DNA from: Anaerococcus lactolyticus ATCC 51172
GTDB taxonomy: Bacteria; Bacillota; Clostridia; Tissierellales; Peptoniphilaceae
DNA: 60,623 nt
Direction of reading: 5' to 3'
NCBI RefSeq assembly: GCF_000156575.1
Contig: NZ_GG666044.1
Coordinates: 261,815-322,437, forward strand
Shown: piece by piece, positions 37,773 through 46,706 of the stretch
Position numbering within the stretch: position 1 is the stretch's first letter
How the letters are laid out: every line of letters starts with the position of its first letter
Notes under the pieces: generated by a model
What the model was told of the DNA's origin: nothing
Database searches by the model: none
Seen by the model: only the letters and a program-made list of their open reading frames with translations
Position numbers and translations under genes: made by a program

Positions 37773-38315
37773 CTATTTCTTAAATGGCATTCCCATTAAA
37801 TCTAAGAATGCTTTTGCTTCTTCATCAGTTTTAGCAGTAGTTACGATTGTAATATCCATTCCGTGAATGAAATCTACATCATCATACTTTATTTCAGGGA
37901 AGATCAATTGTTCTTTGATACCTAGTGAATAGTTTCCACGGCCATCAAAAGAATTTGAGTTGATACCTCTAAAGTCTCTAACTCTTGGAAGGGAGATTGA
38001 GATTAACTTATCTAGGAAGTCATACATCTTATCTCTTCTAAGTGTTACTTTTGTACCAACTGCTTGACCAGCTCTTAATTTAAAGTTTGCTACTGATTTT
38101 TTAGCTTTGATTTCGATTGGTTGTTGACCTGTAATTAGGCTAAGTTCTCTCTTAGCTGTGTTTAGTAGGTTTTGGTTGTCTTTTGCTTCTCCAAGTCCGA
38201 TGTTTATTACTATTTTGTCAAGTCTTGGAACTTGCATAACATTTTTATAACCGAACTGTTCGATAAGTTTGCCAACAACTTCGTTTTGATATTTTTCTTT
38301 AAGTCTCTGTGTCAT
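37773..38315 (-). CDS. rplE: 50S ribosomal protein L5
   Basis: 180 residues from the ATG at 38315, which has TAGGAG six bases upstream. The ORF can be extended to a TTG at 38330 that has no [24 protein letters not shown] and [30 protein letters not shown] are diagnostic; binds 5S rRNA and the P-site tRNA. Confidence 0.96.
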   Translation of the reverse strand: MTQRLKEKYQNEVVGKLIEQFGYKNVMQVPRLDKIVINIGLGEAKDNQNLLNTAKRELSLITGQQPIEIKAKKSVANFKLRAGQAVGTKVTLRRDKMYDFLDKLISISLPRVRDFRGINSNSFDGRGNYSLGIKEQLIFPEIKYDDVDFIHGMDITIVTTAKTDEEAKAFLDLMGMPFKK

Positions 38316-38330
38316 AGTATCTCCTATCAA

Positions 38331-38639
38331 CTAGTCGAATTTTTCGTCAGTCTTTTTTGATTTACGAACTTTTTTACCATTTTCGTAAACAATACCTGTA
38401 CGAACACCTTTTTTAAGTTCTTCTGAATATAGAAGTACATTTGAGGCATCAATTGGACCGTTTTGTTCAAGTCTTCCACTTTCGCCGCCCATTGTTGTTG
38501 CCTTTTGGTGTTTTATTTGCACGTTGGCACCTTCAACTATTACTCTATTTGTCTTTGGGAAAGCTTTTAATACTTCTCCTACATGTCCTTTATATTCACC
38601 TGATATTATTTGGACTTTATCGCCTTTTTTTATATGCAT
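38331..38639 (-). CDS. rplX: 50S ribosomal protein L24
   Basis: 102 residues with KOW motif: IKKGDKVQIISGEYKGHVGEVLKAFPKTNRVIVEGANV. Initiates 50S assembly. RBS TAGGGGG. Confidence 0.96.
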   Translation of the reverse strand: MHIKKGDKVQIISGEYKGHVGEVLKAFPKTNRVIVEGANVQIKHQKATTMGGESGRLEQNGPIDASNVLLYSEELKKGVRTGIVYENGKKVRKSKKTDEKFD

Positions 38640-38648
38640 TTTATCCCC

Positions 38649-39017
38649 CTATAATACTTCCGGTGCTAGTGAGATAATTCTCATGAAACCTTCAGATCTA
38701 AGCTCTCTTGTTACTGGACCAAAGATTCTTGTTCCTACTGGTGTTTGGTCGTCTTTGATGATTACTGCTGCGTTATCGTCAAATCTAATAACTGAACCAT
38801 CAAGTCTCTTTAGGCCTCTTTTTGTTCTAACAATAACAGCCTTTACTACTTGACCTTTTTTTACCGCTCCGCCGGGTGTTGCACTTTTTACTGAACAAAC
38901 AACTACATCACCAATATTGGCATATCTTCTTCTAGTTCCTCCAAGAACTTTGATTACTAAAAGTTCTCTTGCGCCGGAGTTATCTGCTACTCTCATACGA
39001 GTTTCTTGTTGTATCAT
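38649..39017 (-). CDS. rplN: 50S ribosomal protein L14
   Basis: 122 residues: [27 protein letters not shown] and the end [23 protein letters not shown]. Subunit-interface protein. RBS AAGGAG. Confidence 0.97.
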   Translation of the reverse strand: MIQQETRMRVADNSGARELLVIKVLGGTRRRYANIGDVVVCSVKSATPGGAVKKGQVVKAVIVRTKRGLKRLDGSVIRFDDNAAVIIKDDQTPVGTRIFGPVTRELRSEGFMRIISLAPEVL

Positions 39018-39034
39018 AATAATCTCCTTATTAA

Positions 39035-39295
39035 TTAAACAATTTCTGCCGCTTGGCTAATGCGTACTAGTCTCCATCTTTTTGTCTTAGATAGGGCTCT
39101 TGTTTCCATTATTACTACTTTATCGCCAACTTTAGCTTCATTTTTCTCATCATGAGCTTTGTATTTTTTACTTCTTACTATTTTCTTTTTGTACACTGGG
39201 TGGCTTATAATGTCTTCGCAAAGAACTGTTATAGTCTTATCCATTGCGTCAGATACTACCACTCCTTGGCGCACGTTTCTTCTATTTCTTTCCAT
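39035..39295 (-). CDS. rpsQ: 30S ribosomal protein S17
   Basis: 86 residues, OB fold: [54 protein letters not shown] lies inside the end of rpmC. Confidence 0.97.
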   Translation of the reverse strand: MERNRRNVRQGVVVSDAMDKTITVLCEDIISHPVYKKKIVRSKKYKAHDEKNEAKVGDKVVIMETRALSKTKRWRLVRISQAAEIV

Positions 39296-39300
39296 TGAGA

Positions 39301-39507
39301 TTAAGCCTCCTTGCCCGCTTCAATCTTTCTTTCTGTTTGGATAGTCTTAACTCTAGCTATATCTTTCTTAACAGTTCCTATAGCTGCTGGGTTTTCTAAC
39401 TGACCTGTGGCAAGCCTAAAACGTAGATTGAAAAGCTCATTTTGTAAATCAAATAGTTGTTTATCTAGATCTTTGTCTGATAAATTTCTAATTTCTGCTA
39501 TTTTCAT
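39301..39507 (-). CDS. rpmC: 50S ribosomal protein L29
   Basis: 68 residues, helical hairpin: [41 protein letters not shown]. Located at the exit tunnel. RBS GGAGG. Confidence 0.97.
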   Translation of the reverse strand: MKIAEIRNLSDKDLDKQLFDLQNELFNLRFRLATGQLENPAAIGTVKKDIARVKTIQTERKIEAGKEA

Positions 39508-39509
39508 CC

Positions 39510-39938
39510 TTATTCCTCCGAACCTGTTACTTCAAGTCTTTGGATGAATTTTGTCTTGATTGGAAGTTTTTGTGCAGCAAGTCTCATTGCTTCTTTTGCT
39601 ACCTCTTCACTAACACCACTCATCTCAAATAGTACTCTACCTGGTTTGATTACGGCTACCCAGTATTCTGGTGCACCTTTACCAGAACCCATTCTTACCT
39701 CTGCAGGCTTCTTAGATACTGGTTTATCTGGAAATACTTTTATCCAAATATTTCCGCCTCTTTTTATATATCTTGTCATCGCACGACGGGCAGCCTCGAT
39801 TTGGTTTGCTGTCATCCAGCAAGCTTCTAGAGCTTGTAAACCAAACTCACCATATGCAAGTTGGTTACCTCTATTAGCATTACCCTTCATTCTGCCTCTA
39901 TGTTGTCTACGATATTTTACTCTTTTAGGCATTAACAT
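39510..39938 (-). CDS. rplP: 50S ribosomal protein L16
   Basis: 142 residues. [34 protein letters not shown] and [33 protein letters not shown]. The first ATG (39938) is kept because AGGAG is 10 bases from it and 16 from the MPKR start, the common N-terminus; the latter (39932) remains possible. Confidence 0.95.
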   Translation of the reverse strand: MLMPKRVKYRRQHRGRMKGNANRGNQLAYGEFGLQALEACWMTANQIEAARRAMTRYIKRGGNIWIKVFPDKPVSKKPAEVRMGSGKGAPEYWVAVIKPGRVLFEMSGVSEEVAKEAMRLAAQKLPIKTKFIQRLEVTGSEE

Positions 39939-39965
39939 AAATAATACTCTCCTGATTCTTTAAGA

Positions 39966-40700
39966 CTAATTTTGTCCCTTATTATTTCTGTTTGGACGTC
40001 TATTATTTCTCTTTTTTCTTCTGTTGTTTTGAACAGGTGCAAGTTTTGGTTCTCTTTCAGCTTTTTCTCCTGGAAGAACTTCGCCTTTGTAGATCCAAAC
40101 TTTACAACCGATTTTACCATATTCTGTGTCTGCTTCAGCAAAACCGTAGTCAATATTTGCTCTTAGTGTTTGAAGTGGAATTGTACCTTCTGAGTAACCT
40201 TCACTTCTTGCCATATCTGCTCCACCAAGTCTGCCTGAAACCATAGTTTTAATACCTTTAGCTCCAGCTCTCATTGTTCTTTGGATTGATTGTTTCATGG
40301 CACGTCTAAATGCGATTCTGTTTTCTAGTTGGTTAGCTATATTTTCAGCTACTAATTGAGCAGATAGGTCTTGGTATTTGATTTCTTCAACATTGATGAT
40401 AACTCTTTTGCCTGGAGCAAGTCTCTCGATTTTTGCTTTAAGTTCTTCAACTCCAGCGCCACCTCTACCAATTACCATTCCTGGTTTGCCAGTAAAGACT
40501 GTTACCTTAAGGTTGTTTACTGCTCTTTCAATTTCTATATCTGCTATTCCTGCTTCAAAAGCATATTTTTTGATAAATTCTCTTATCTTTACGTCTTCTA
40601 CAAGAAGGTCAGAAAAGTCTTTTTTATCAGCGAACCATTTGGAATCCCAATCTTTGATTACGCCTACTCTATATCCTTTAGGGTTTACTTTTTGTCCCAT
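39966..40700 (-). CDS. rpsC: 30S ribosomal protein S3
   Basis: 244 residues: [28 protein letters not shown] domain [15 protein letters not shown], and [42 protein letters not shown]. Long Arg/Asn-rich tail ([19 protein letters not shown]). Forms the mRNA entry helicase site. Confidence 0.97.
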   Translation of the reverse strand: MGQKVNPKGYRVGVIKDWDSKWFADKKDFSDLLVEDVKIREFIKKYAFEAGIADIEIERAVNNLKVTVFTGKPGMVIGRGGAGVEELKAKIERLAPGKRVIINVEEIKYQDLSAQLVAENIANQLENRIAFRRAMKQSIQRTMRAGAKGIKTMVSGRLGGADMARSEGYSEGTIPLQTLRANIDYGFAEADTEYGKIGCKVWIYKGEVLPGEKAEREPKLAPVQNNRRKKRNNRRPNRNNKGQN

Positions 40701-40707
40701 ATTAATC

Positions 40708-41049
40708 CTACCTTTCCTCTATATCCGCTAACTCTACGCCGATATGACTTGATCTTTTTAATATAGGGTATGCAGCACCCTTAGCTTTAGGTCTGTATCT
40801 TTTCATAGTTGGTGCATCATTTGCATATGCTTTTTCTACGTATAGATTTTCTCTATCAAGTCCGTTGTTGTTTTCAGCGTTGGCAATGGCACTTTTTAGT
40901 ACTTCTTCAAGAAGTCTTGCACCTTTTTTGTTAGTAAATTTCAAAATGTTTAGTGCTTCATCTACTTGTTTGCCACGAATTTCTCTTGCTATATAGTTAA
41001 CTTTTAGAGGAGATATTCTTTGATATTTAGCTATTGCTTGTACTTTCAT
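40708..41049 (-). CDS. rplV: 50S ribosomal protein L22
   Basis: 113 residues: [30 protein letters not shown] and the tunnel loop [29 protein letters not shown], site of macrolide-resistance mutations in other bacteria. Confidence 0.97.
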   Translation of the reverse strand: MKVQAIAKYQRISPLKVNYIAREIRGKQVDEALNILKFTNKKGARLLEEVLKSAIANAENNNGLDRENLYVEKAYANDAPTMKRYRPKAKGAAYPILKRSSHIGVELADIEER

Positions 41050-41058
41050 TTATCTCTC

Positions 41059-41346
41059 CTAACGCATTTTGCTTTTCATTTCAGTTGCCTTTTTAGCGTG
41101 GCCTCTGAATGTTCTTGTTGGCACAAATTCGCCAAGTTTATGACCTACCATATCTTCTGTGATATAGATTGGAACGTGTTTTCTTCCGTCATGAACTGCT
41201 ATTGTGTGTTCTACAAATTCAGGGAATATTGTAGAACGTCTTGACCATGTTCTAATTACTTTCTTTTCATTTTTTTCATTTAATTCGTCTATTTTTTTCA
41301 TTAAATGATCATCGACAAATGGTCCCTTTTTAAGTGATCTAGCCAT
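41059..41346 (-). CDS. rpsS: 30S ribosomal protein S19
   Basis: 95 residues: [18 protein letters not shown] and [42 protein letters not shown]. Head protein contacting tRNA with S13. Confidence 0.97.
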   Translation of the reverse strand: MARSLKKGPFVDDHLMKKIDELNEKNEKKVIRTWSRRSTIFPEFVEHTIAVHDGRKHVPIYITEDMVGHKLGEFVPTRTFRGHAKKATEMKSKMR

Positions 41347-41355
41347 TATATCCCC

Positions 41356-42189
41356 CTATTTTTCGTTTCTTCTTCTTACGATGTATGCAGAAGATTGTTT
41401 CTTCTTATTTCTTGTCTTAACACCGATAGCTTTTTTGCCCCATGGTGTCATTGGTGCTGGTCTACCGATTGGTGTTCTACCTTCACCACCACCATGTGGA
41501 TGGTCTACTGGGTTCATTACAGATCCTCTTACGTGAGGTCTTCTGCCTTTATATCTTGACTTACCTGCTTTACCTACTCTTAGTAGTTCGTGTTCAGAGT
41601 TTCCTACGATACCTACTGTAGCTTTGCAGTTTAAGTGTACCATTCTCATTTCGCCACTTGGTAGTCTTAGTGTTGCAAATCCACCTTCTTTAGCCATAAG
41701 TTGTGCGCCAACGCCTGCGCTTCTTACAAGGATTGCTCCTCTTTTTGCCTTAAGTTCGATTGCGTGTACTGTTGTACCTACTGGGATGTCTTTTAGTTCA
41801 AGTGTGTTACCTGGTTTGATATCAGCGTGTTCACCTGATTCGATTACGTCTCCTACTTTTAGTCCTTTTGGAGCTAGGATATATCTTTTTTCACCGTCAG
41901 CATATGCTACTAATGCGATATATGCGCTTCTGTTTGGATCGTATTCGATTGTTTGTACTCTTGCTGGGATATTGTCCTTATCTCTTTTAAAGTCGATAAT
42001 TCTATATCTTCTCTTAACTCCGCCGCCACGGAATCTTACTGTTGTTCTACCTGTATTGTTTCTACCAGCCTTGCTTTTAAGGTCTGTAGTTAGTGCCTTG
42101 TATGGCTTTGCTGTAGTAACTTCTTCAAAGGTACTTACTGACATATTTCTATGTCCGTTTGATGTTGGTTTTAATTTTCTAATAGCCAT
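41356..42189 (-). CDS. rplB: 50S ribosomal protein L2
   Basis: 277 residues: KTTGR-type [24 protein letters not shown], and [32 protein letters not shown] containing the conserved histidine near the peptidyl-transferase centre. RBS AAGGAGG. Confidence 0.97.
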   Translation of the reverse strand: MAIRKLKPTSNGHRNMSVSTFEEVTTAKPYKALTTDLKSKAGRNNTGRTTVRFRGGGVKRRYRIIDFKRDKDNIPARVQTIEYDPNRSAYIALVAYADGEKRYILAPKGLKVGDVIESGEHADIKPGNTLELKDIPVGTTVHAIELKAKRGAILVRSAGVGAQLMAKEGGFATLRLPSGEMRMVHLNCKATVGIVGNSEHELLRVGKAGKSRYKGRRPHVRGSVMNPVDHPHGGGEGRTPIGRPAPMTPWGKKAIGVKTRNKKKQSSAYIVRRRNEK

Positions 42190-42200
42190 CTAAGTCCTCC

Positions 42201-42494
42201 TTATAGTCCGTCGAAGTATTCAATAGCTTGGCTATCTTCTGTTAGTTCAACGATAGCTTTTTTCCAGTCAGCTCTTTTACCATAACCATATCTAGTTCTT
42301 ACTTTTTTACCTTTATAGTTCATGGTTCTTACTGATTTAACTTTTACGCCCTCAAAAATTGCTTCTACAGCTTTTTTGATTTCTGGCTTGTTTGCGTTTT
42401 TGTCTACTTCAAAAGTATATTTGTGTTCATCAAGCATTTCCATGCTTTTTTCTGTTATTATTGGTCTTTTGATTATTTGATAAGGTGCTTTCAT
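42201..42494 (-). CDS. rplW: 50S ribosomal protein L23
   Basis: 97 residues: [38 protein letters not shown]. Tunnel-exit docking site for trigger factor and SRP. Its ATG overlaps the rplD stop by one base. Confidence 0.97.
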   Translation of the reverse strand: MKAPYQIIKRPIITEKSMEMLDEHKYTFEVDKNANKPEIKKAVEAIFEGVKVKSVRTMNYKGKKVRTRYGYGKRADWKKAIVELTEDSQAIEYFDGL

Positions 42495-43117
42495 TAGATA
42501 AATACCTCCTGAAGTTTAGCAATAGCATCTTTTGTTATTACTAACTTGTCATGTCTTACTAAGTCATAAACATTGATTAATCTAGCTTCAGCTACTTCAA
42601 CACCTTCGATGTTTCTAAATGATCTATATACTAATTCGTCTTTTTCAGCTGTTACTACATATGCTTTTCTGTCAGCATTTAGTGCAACTAGAGCAGCCTT
42701 TGCTTCTTTTGTCTTAGCATTTTCTAGAGCTAGGCTATCTACTACTATTAATTCATTGTCATTAAGTTTAGATGTAAGTACTGAATAAAGTGCTTTTCTT
42801 CTTAATTTCTTAGCTAGTCTGTAGCTGTAGTCTCTTGGCTTTGGTGCAAATACAACACCACCACCTGTGTAGTGTGGAGCTCTTATAGAACCTTGACGAG
42901 CACGTCCTGTTCCTTTTTGTCTGAATGGCTTTCTTCCACCACCACGTACTTCAGCACGAGTTTTAGCTGATTGTGTACCTTGTCTTTTATTTGCTAGTTG
43001 GTTTTTGATAACTTCGTAAACTGCGTGTTCGCTTACTTTTGTAGCGAAGATTGTTTCGTTTAGTTCAAGTTCGCCAACATTTTCTCCCTTAATATTTAAA
43101 ATATTTACTTTAGGCAT
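42494..43117 (-). CDS. rplD: 50S ribosomal protein L4
   Basis: 207 residues. [53 protein letters not shown] is the tunnel-lining loop. In E. coli L4 is the S10 operon autoregulator acting on the rpsJ leader. Confidence 0.97.
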   Translation of the reverse strand: MPKVNILNIKGENVGELELNETIFATKVSEHAVYEVIKNQLANKRQGTQSAKTRAEVRGGGRKPFRQKGTGRARQGSIRAPHYTGGGVVFAPKPRDYSYRLAKKLRRKALYSVLTSKLNDNELIVVDSLALENAKTKEAKAALVALNADRKAYVVTAEKDELVYRSFRNIEGVEVAEARLINVYDLVRHDKLVITKDAIAKLQEVFI

Positions 43118-43127
43118 TTTATCCTCC

Positions 43128-43763
43128 TTAAGCTAGGCTTTTAACAGCTTGTTTAACTTCAACAAGTCCACCCTTAGGTCCTGGTACTCCGCCTTTTACT
43201 AAGATGTAGCTATCTTCTGCGTTAACTTTAACAACCTTAACGTTTTGGATAGTTACACGTTCGTGTCCCATTTTTCCTGAACCTTTTCTACCCTTGAATA
43301 CTCTAGATGGGTCAGAACCTGCTGCTCTAGCACCTGCTACTCTGTGAGATTTAGAACCGTGGCTTGCTGGACCTCTTCCGTAGTTCCATCTTTTGATAGC
43401 ACCTTGAGTTCCCTTACCCTTTGAAATAGCAACTACATCTACTAGTTCGCCTTCTTCAAAGACGTCAACTGTGATCTTATCTCCAGCTTTTAATTCTGTT
43501 ACTTCTTCACCAAGATTGATTTCTTTTAGGTATCTCTTGTATGAAGCGCCTGCCTTGTCATAATGACCTCTGATTGGCTTTTTAACGTTCTTTTCCTTCT
43601 TGTCAACTGTTCCTACTTGGATAGCATTGTATCCATCAACGTCTGTAGTTTTAACTTGTACTACTACGTTCTCGTCAGCTTTTAGAACAGTAACAGGAGT
43701 AATAACTCCGTCTTCGTCGATGACTTGAGTCATGCCTACTTTTGTTGTAAATATACTCTTCAT
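43128..43763 (-). CDS. rplC: 50S ribosomal protein L3
   Basis: 211 residues: MKSIFTTKVGMTQVIDEDGVITPVTVLKA and KGTQGAIKRWNYGRGPASHGSKSHRVAGARAAGSDPSRVFKGRKGSGKMG. Near the peptidyl-transferase centre. RBS TAAGGAGG. Confidence 0.97.
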   Translation of the reverse strand: MKSIFTTKVGMTQVIDEDGVITPVTVLKADENVVVQVKTTDVDGYNAIQVGTVDKKEKNVKKPIRGHYDKAGASYKRYLKEINLGEEVTELKAGDKITVDVFEEGELVDVVAISKGKGTQGAIKRWNYGRGPASHGSKSHRVAGARAAGSDPSRVFKGRKGSGKMGHERVTIQNVKVVKVNAEDSYILVKGGVPGPKGGLVEVKQAVKSLA

Positions 43764-43842
43764 GAGTCCTCCTTAATTACAGCGGATTGATCAATCTAGT
43801 TAATTCTTATTAACTTTTAATAGTCAATCATCCTAATTACAG
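43764..43842 (-). other. Structured rpsJ-rplC spacer
   Basis: 79-bp spacer, longer than any other between adjacent genes in the S10 block. It contains the perfect palindrome GATTGATCAATC just before the rplC RBS and GTTAAT/ATTAAC arms. It may be an RNA structure that modulates rplC translation or an mRNA processing site. Confidence 0.4.
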
Positions 43843-44154
43843 TTATAGTTTAATCTCTATATCAACACCAGCTGGAAGATTTAACTTCTTTAGCGCGTCT
43901 AATGTCTTAGCATTAGGACCGATGATGTCGATAAGTCTTTTGTGAGTTCTTTGTTCAAACTGTTCTCTGGAATCTTTGTACTTGTGAACCGCTCTAAGAA
44001 TAGTAATTCTTTCGATTTCTGTTGGTAATGGAATTGGTCCACTTACTTCTGCTCCGCTTCTTTTTACCGCTTCTACGATTTTCTCTGCTGAGCTATCGAT
44101 AACTTCGTGATCGTAAGCTCTAAGTCTGATTCTTATCTTTTGTTGATTAGCCAT
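43843..44154 (-). CDS. rpsJ: 30S ribosomal protein S10
   Basis: 103 residues: [41 protein letters not shown] and [34 protein letters not shown]. Also the NusE transcription factor. First gene of the cluster, behind a structured leader. Confidence 0.98.
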   Translation of the reverse strand: MANQQKIRIRLRAYDHEVIDSSAEKIVEAVKRSGAEVSGPIPLPTEIERITILRAVHKYKDSREQFEQRTHKRLIDIIGPNAKTLDALKKLNLPAGVDIEIKL

Positions 44155-44173
44155 TTTCCTCTCTCTTTCTTTT

Positions 44174-44270
44174 ACGCCCGTCCGGGCGTTTGATTATTTT
44201 TGGAAATCGCTTAGGATCATTCCTAAGCTCGCTCGGTCAGAGTTTCCTTATGCATTGGCCTATACATAAG
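44174..44270 (-). promoter_or_regulatory. S10 operon leader hairpins
   Basis: Three stems in the rpsJ 5' UTR: CTTATG/CATAAG (44247-44270), perfect GCTTAGGA/TCCTAAGC with ATGA loop (44209-44228), and perfect ACGCCC/GGGCGT (44174-44189) shortly before the RBS. Likely target for ribosomal-protein feedback; the protein is not known from the sequence. Confidence 0.55.
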
Positions 44271-44297
44271 CAACATCTAACTTCAAAGCACTTATAT

Positions 44298-44326
44298 ATA
44301 ATACGACAATTAAGCGTATTTCGCAA
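44298..44326 (-). promoter_or_regulatory. Promoter of the S10-spc-alpha cluster
   Basis: TTGCGA (44321-44326), 17-bp spacer, TATTAT (44298-44303) on the minus strand; start expected near 44291, giving a ~137-nt leader. Confidence 0.7.
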
Positions 44327-44471
44327 GTTTTTTTCTAGATTTTACTCTTCTTTTTATTTTTTAATAAAAATTTATAAGCCTAGTAAAAAACTCTGCTAGT
44401 AAATATACCAGCTAGGTTTTACTTTTCAAGTTTATATAAAAATATTTTAATTTTTTATTCCCTTCTTTATA

Positions 44472-44518
44472 TATTGGCTTAATACGCTTGTATTGTAAAT
44501 GTCTTAATATTGCCAATA
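44472..44518. promoter_or_regulatory. Inverted repeat upstream of the reductase gene
   Basis: TATTGGC (44472-44478) and GCCAATA (44512-44518) flank an inner AATAC/GTATT hairpin (44481-44494). The right arm overlaps the -35 hexamer, so it is a candidate operator. It does not match Rex or FNR consensus. Confidence 0.4.
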
Positions 44519-44538
44519 CATTTTTTCTATGTTAAGAT
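44510..44538 (+). promoter_or_regulatory. Promoter of the flavin reductase gene
   Basis: TTGCCA (44510-44515), 17-bp spacer, TAAGAT (44533-44538), then AAGGAGG before the ATG at 44566. Confidence 0.6.
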
Positions 44539-44565
44539 TTAATTAACTTACATAAGGAGGTAATC

Positions 44566-46488
44566 ATGCAAAACAAATTATTGCTACTACTTTTGAGTGC
44601 TTCTATTTTAACCGCTTGTCAAAATGACAATGCCCGTAAAAAAGAAGAAGTTAAAAGCGAAGAAAAGTCAAAAGATACTTCCGAACAAAAAGAGAAGACA
44701 ACTGACATCGCCTATAAAGAAGGCCAATATAAAGCTGTTGCCCAAGGTGTTGACGGTGATGTTGAAGTCATAGTTAAGCTTGGCAAGGACAAGATAGAAT
44801 CCGTTGAAATTGGCGAAGAAAATGAAACAAGTGGTATTTGCGAAGCTGTTTATAATACCATCCCTCAAGCTATAGTTGATAACCAATCTTTAGCAATCGA
44901 TAATGTTTCTGGTGCGACAATCACATCTGCTGCTGTAAAAGCTGCCGCAGCCAAGGCCATCGAAGAAGGATCGTCAAAGGAAGTTGTTGATGCACTTAAG
45001 AAAACCCTCGTTCCTGTCGATGTAAAAGATGAAGAATTTAACTACGATGTGGTGGTAGCAGGTGGTGGTTTTAGTGGAATTGTATCTGCTTACAGGGCTG
45101 CTAGCAATGGTGCAAAAGTTGCCCTAATTGAAAAGAACGGCCTCCTAGGAGGTACATCTATCACAGCAAGTGGTAACATGCTTGCCGCTCCAACAGAAGC
45201 TGACAAGGAAACAATGAAAACAGGCTGGCTAAACAGGTCTTGGGCCCAAGATCTAAACCCAATTGATATGGAAATGCTAGATGCCCTTATCGATGTTTCA
45301 CCAAAATTAATGCAAGTTTATGATGAAATCGGCGTTGATTACAGAACTGAACCAAGCGAAAAAGATGGGTCTATCACTGTAAAAATTAACCCAAATGTAA
45401 AATCTAAGAAAAACGCTGAAGCAATCACCATCCCATCTAAAAAAGCAAATGCCAAAGGTGCGCCAAGCCTAATCGCAACCTTTGTTAAAAAATTAGAGGA
45501 TTTGGGAGTTGATATTTACCTAAATACTCCAGCAACAGAATTGATAAATGATGACGAAATAATAATAGGAGTAATTTCAGATTCTAAGACTGGCAAGAAA
45601 ACCTTCCACGCTGGTGCAGTAGTCCTTGCTACAGGAGACTATGCTAGAAATCGTGATATGGATAAGGAATACAACAAGAGGGGTGCTGGAGAATATTCTG
45701 CATCTGCTATAGGCAACACTGGAGATGGCCACAAGCTCGCCCTAAAAGCTGGTGGTGTGATGAATCCATTCCAAGAATCTATGTCAGGTGTATTTAACGC
45801 CAACCCACACGACTACCCAATGGTAGGTGACCCTACAAATGGTTATCCATTTGAAGCTATCCTTCTAAATATGGAAGGAAAAAGGGTATTTAAAGAAGAC
45901 GGTGGATCCCACCCACAAAAATTTAAATTCGTAAGAGAAGACGGGCTAAATACTGCTTGGGCAATCATGGATAAGGAAATTGCTCCAAATCTTCCTCACT
46001 TAGAAGAATATCTTGAAAAGACTGCCAACAAGGATAAGATTATCAGAGTTTATAGGGCAGATACTATAGAAGAATTAGCCAAGTTTATGGAACTTGACCC
46101 TGAAGTAGTCAAGAAAGAAGTAGATAGGTATAACGAGCTTGCTAGGGCTGGCGAAGATACAGACTTCGGCAAAGACCCTAAATTCCTCAAGGAATTTAAG
46201 GCAGAAGGCCCTTACTACGCAGCCTTGATGTATGATGCAACCCGTGGTGTCTACGGCGGGATCAAAACCTCTCCAAGGGCAGAAGTTGTTGACAAAGATG
46301 GCCATGCGATCCCTGGCCTTTATGCATCAGGAATAATCTCATCAGGTCAATTCTTTGGAGACTTCTACCCAGGTAGACAAGCTATAGGTGTAGCTGGCTA
46401 CATGGGTTATATAGCAGGTGAAAACGCAAGCGCCTTTGCAGATGAAAGTGTAGCAAATGACTATGCTGATAAAAACGATAAAAAATAA
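44566..46488 (+). CDS. Extracellular FMN-binding/FAD reductase lipoprotein (flavocytochrome c family)
   Basis: 640 residues. Lipobox LTAC puts lipidated Cys18 after a short signal; a charged spacer follows. Residues ~50-135 are an FMN-binding domain whose SGATIT (115-120) is the ApbE flavinylation site, with Thr120 the FMN acceptor. From ~158 a fumarate-reductase-type FAD domain begins: DVVVAGGGFSGIVSAYRAASNGAKVALIEK, GGTSITASGNMLA, and C-terminal GGIKTSPRAEVVDKDGHAIPGLYASG. In fumarate reductases the next part reads HG.NR.GGNA; here it is QFFGDFYPGRQAIG, so fumarate is unlikely. Known relatives (fumarate, urocanate and other extracellular reductases) use an organic acceptor at the cell surface with electrons arriving by flavins. 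The substrate here is unassigned. Monocistronic. Confidence 0.88.
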   Translation: MQNKLLLLLLSASILTACQNDNARKKEEVKSEEKSKDTSEQKEKTTDIAYKEGQYKAVAQGVDGDVEVIVKLGKDKIESVEIGEENETSGICEAVYNTIPQAIVDNQSLAIDNVSGATITSAAVKAAAAKAIEEGSSKEVVDALKKTLVPVDVKDEEFNYDVVVAGGGFSGIVSAYRAASNGAKVALIEKNGLLGGTSITASGNMLAAPTEADKETMKTGWLNRSWAQDLNPIDMEMLDALIDVSPKLMQVYDEIGVDYRTEPSEKDGSITVKINPNVKSKKNAEAITIPSKKANAKGAPSLIATFVKKLEDLGVDIYLNTPATELINDDEIIIGVISDSKTGKKTFHAGAVVLATGDYARNRDMDKEYNKRGAGEYSASAIGNTGDGHKLALKAGGVMNPFQESMSGVFNANPHDYPMVGDPTNGYPFEAILLNMEGKRVFKEDGGSHPQKFKFVREDGLNTAWAIMDKEIAPNLPHLEEYLEKTANKDKIIRVYRADTIEELAKFMELDPEVVKKEVDRYNELARAGEDTDFGKDPKFLKEFKAEGPYYAALMYDATRGVYGGIKTSPRAEVVDKDGHAIPGLYASGIISSGQFFGDFYPGRQAIGVAGYMGYIAGENASAFADESVANDYADKNDKK

Positions 46489-46510
46489 ATAAAACTCTAA
46501 AATAAAATGT

Positions 46511-46551
46511 AAATACCCTCTTTGCTATAAAGACAAAGAGGGTATTTTTTT
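46511..46551 (+). terminator. Terminator of the flavin reductase gene
   Basis: Perfect 14-bp stem (46511-46524 with 46534-46547), 9-base loop and a T-run. Stands 22 bases after the stop. Confidence 0.92.
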
Positions 46552-46578
46552 AAAATCCAAGTAAAACTATACTACAAG

Positions 46579-46638
46579 GTCATTCCGACAAAAAATCTCT
46601 CAGATAGTTTACCCCGAGCGGAAAAGTTTACCTCGAGC
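46579..46638. repeat. Intergenic repeat cluster
   Basis: Contains the dispersed core GTCATTCCGAC (46579-46589) and a direct repeat AGTTTACCYCGAGC at 46606-46619 and 46625-46638. Lies between the reductase terminator and the kdgT stop; no coding potential. Confidence 0.4.
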
Positions 46639-46706
46639 AAGGTCGATAGGAGGGGATAAGTAATCTCATAAATTATAATCAATATATTACCTTAAGCATA
46701 TTTTTA

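Larger units (their letters stand above)
44155..44565. other. Intergenic region with S10 leader and divergent reductase promoter
   Basis: 411 bp without a coding gene. Nearest rpsJ is a ~140-nt leader with three hairpins (44174-44270) and the promoter at 44298-44326. Next to the reductase gene are an inverted repeat at 44472-44518 and a promoter at 44510-44538. The middle (44327-44471) is AT-rich with nothing recognised. Confidence 0.7.

Noticed and set aside
44472-44518. Rex or FNR site upstream of the reductase
   Set aside because: Arms TATTGGC/GCCAATA and the long spacing do not match either consensus.
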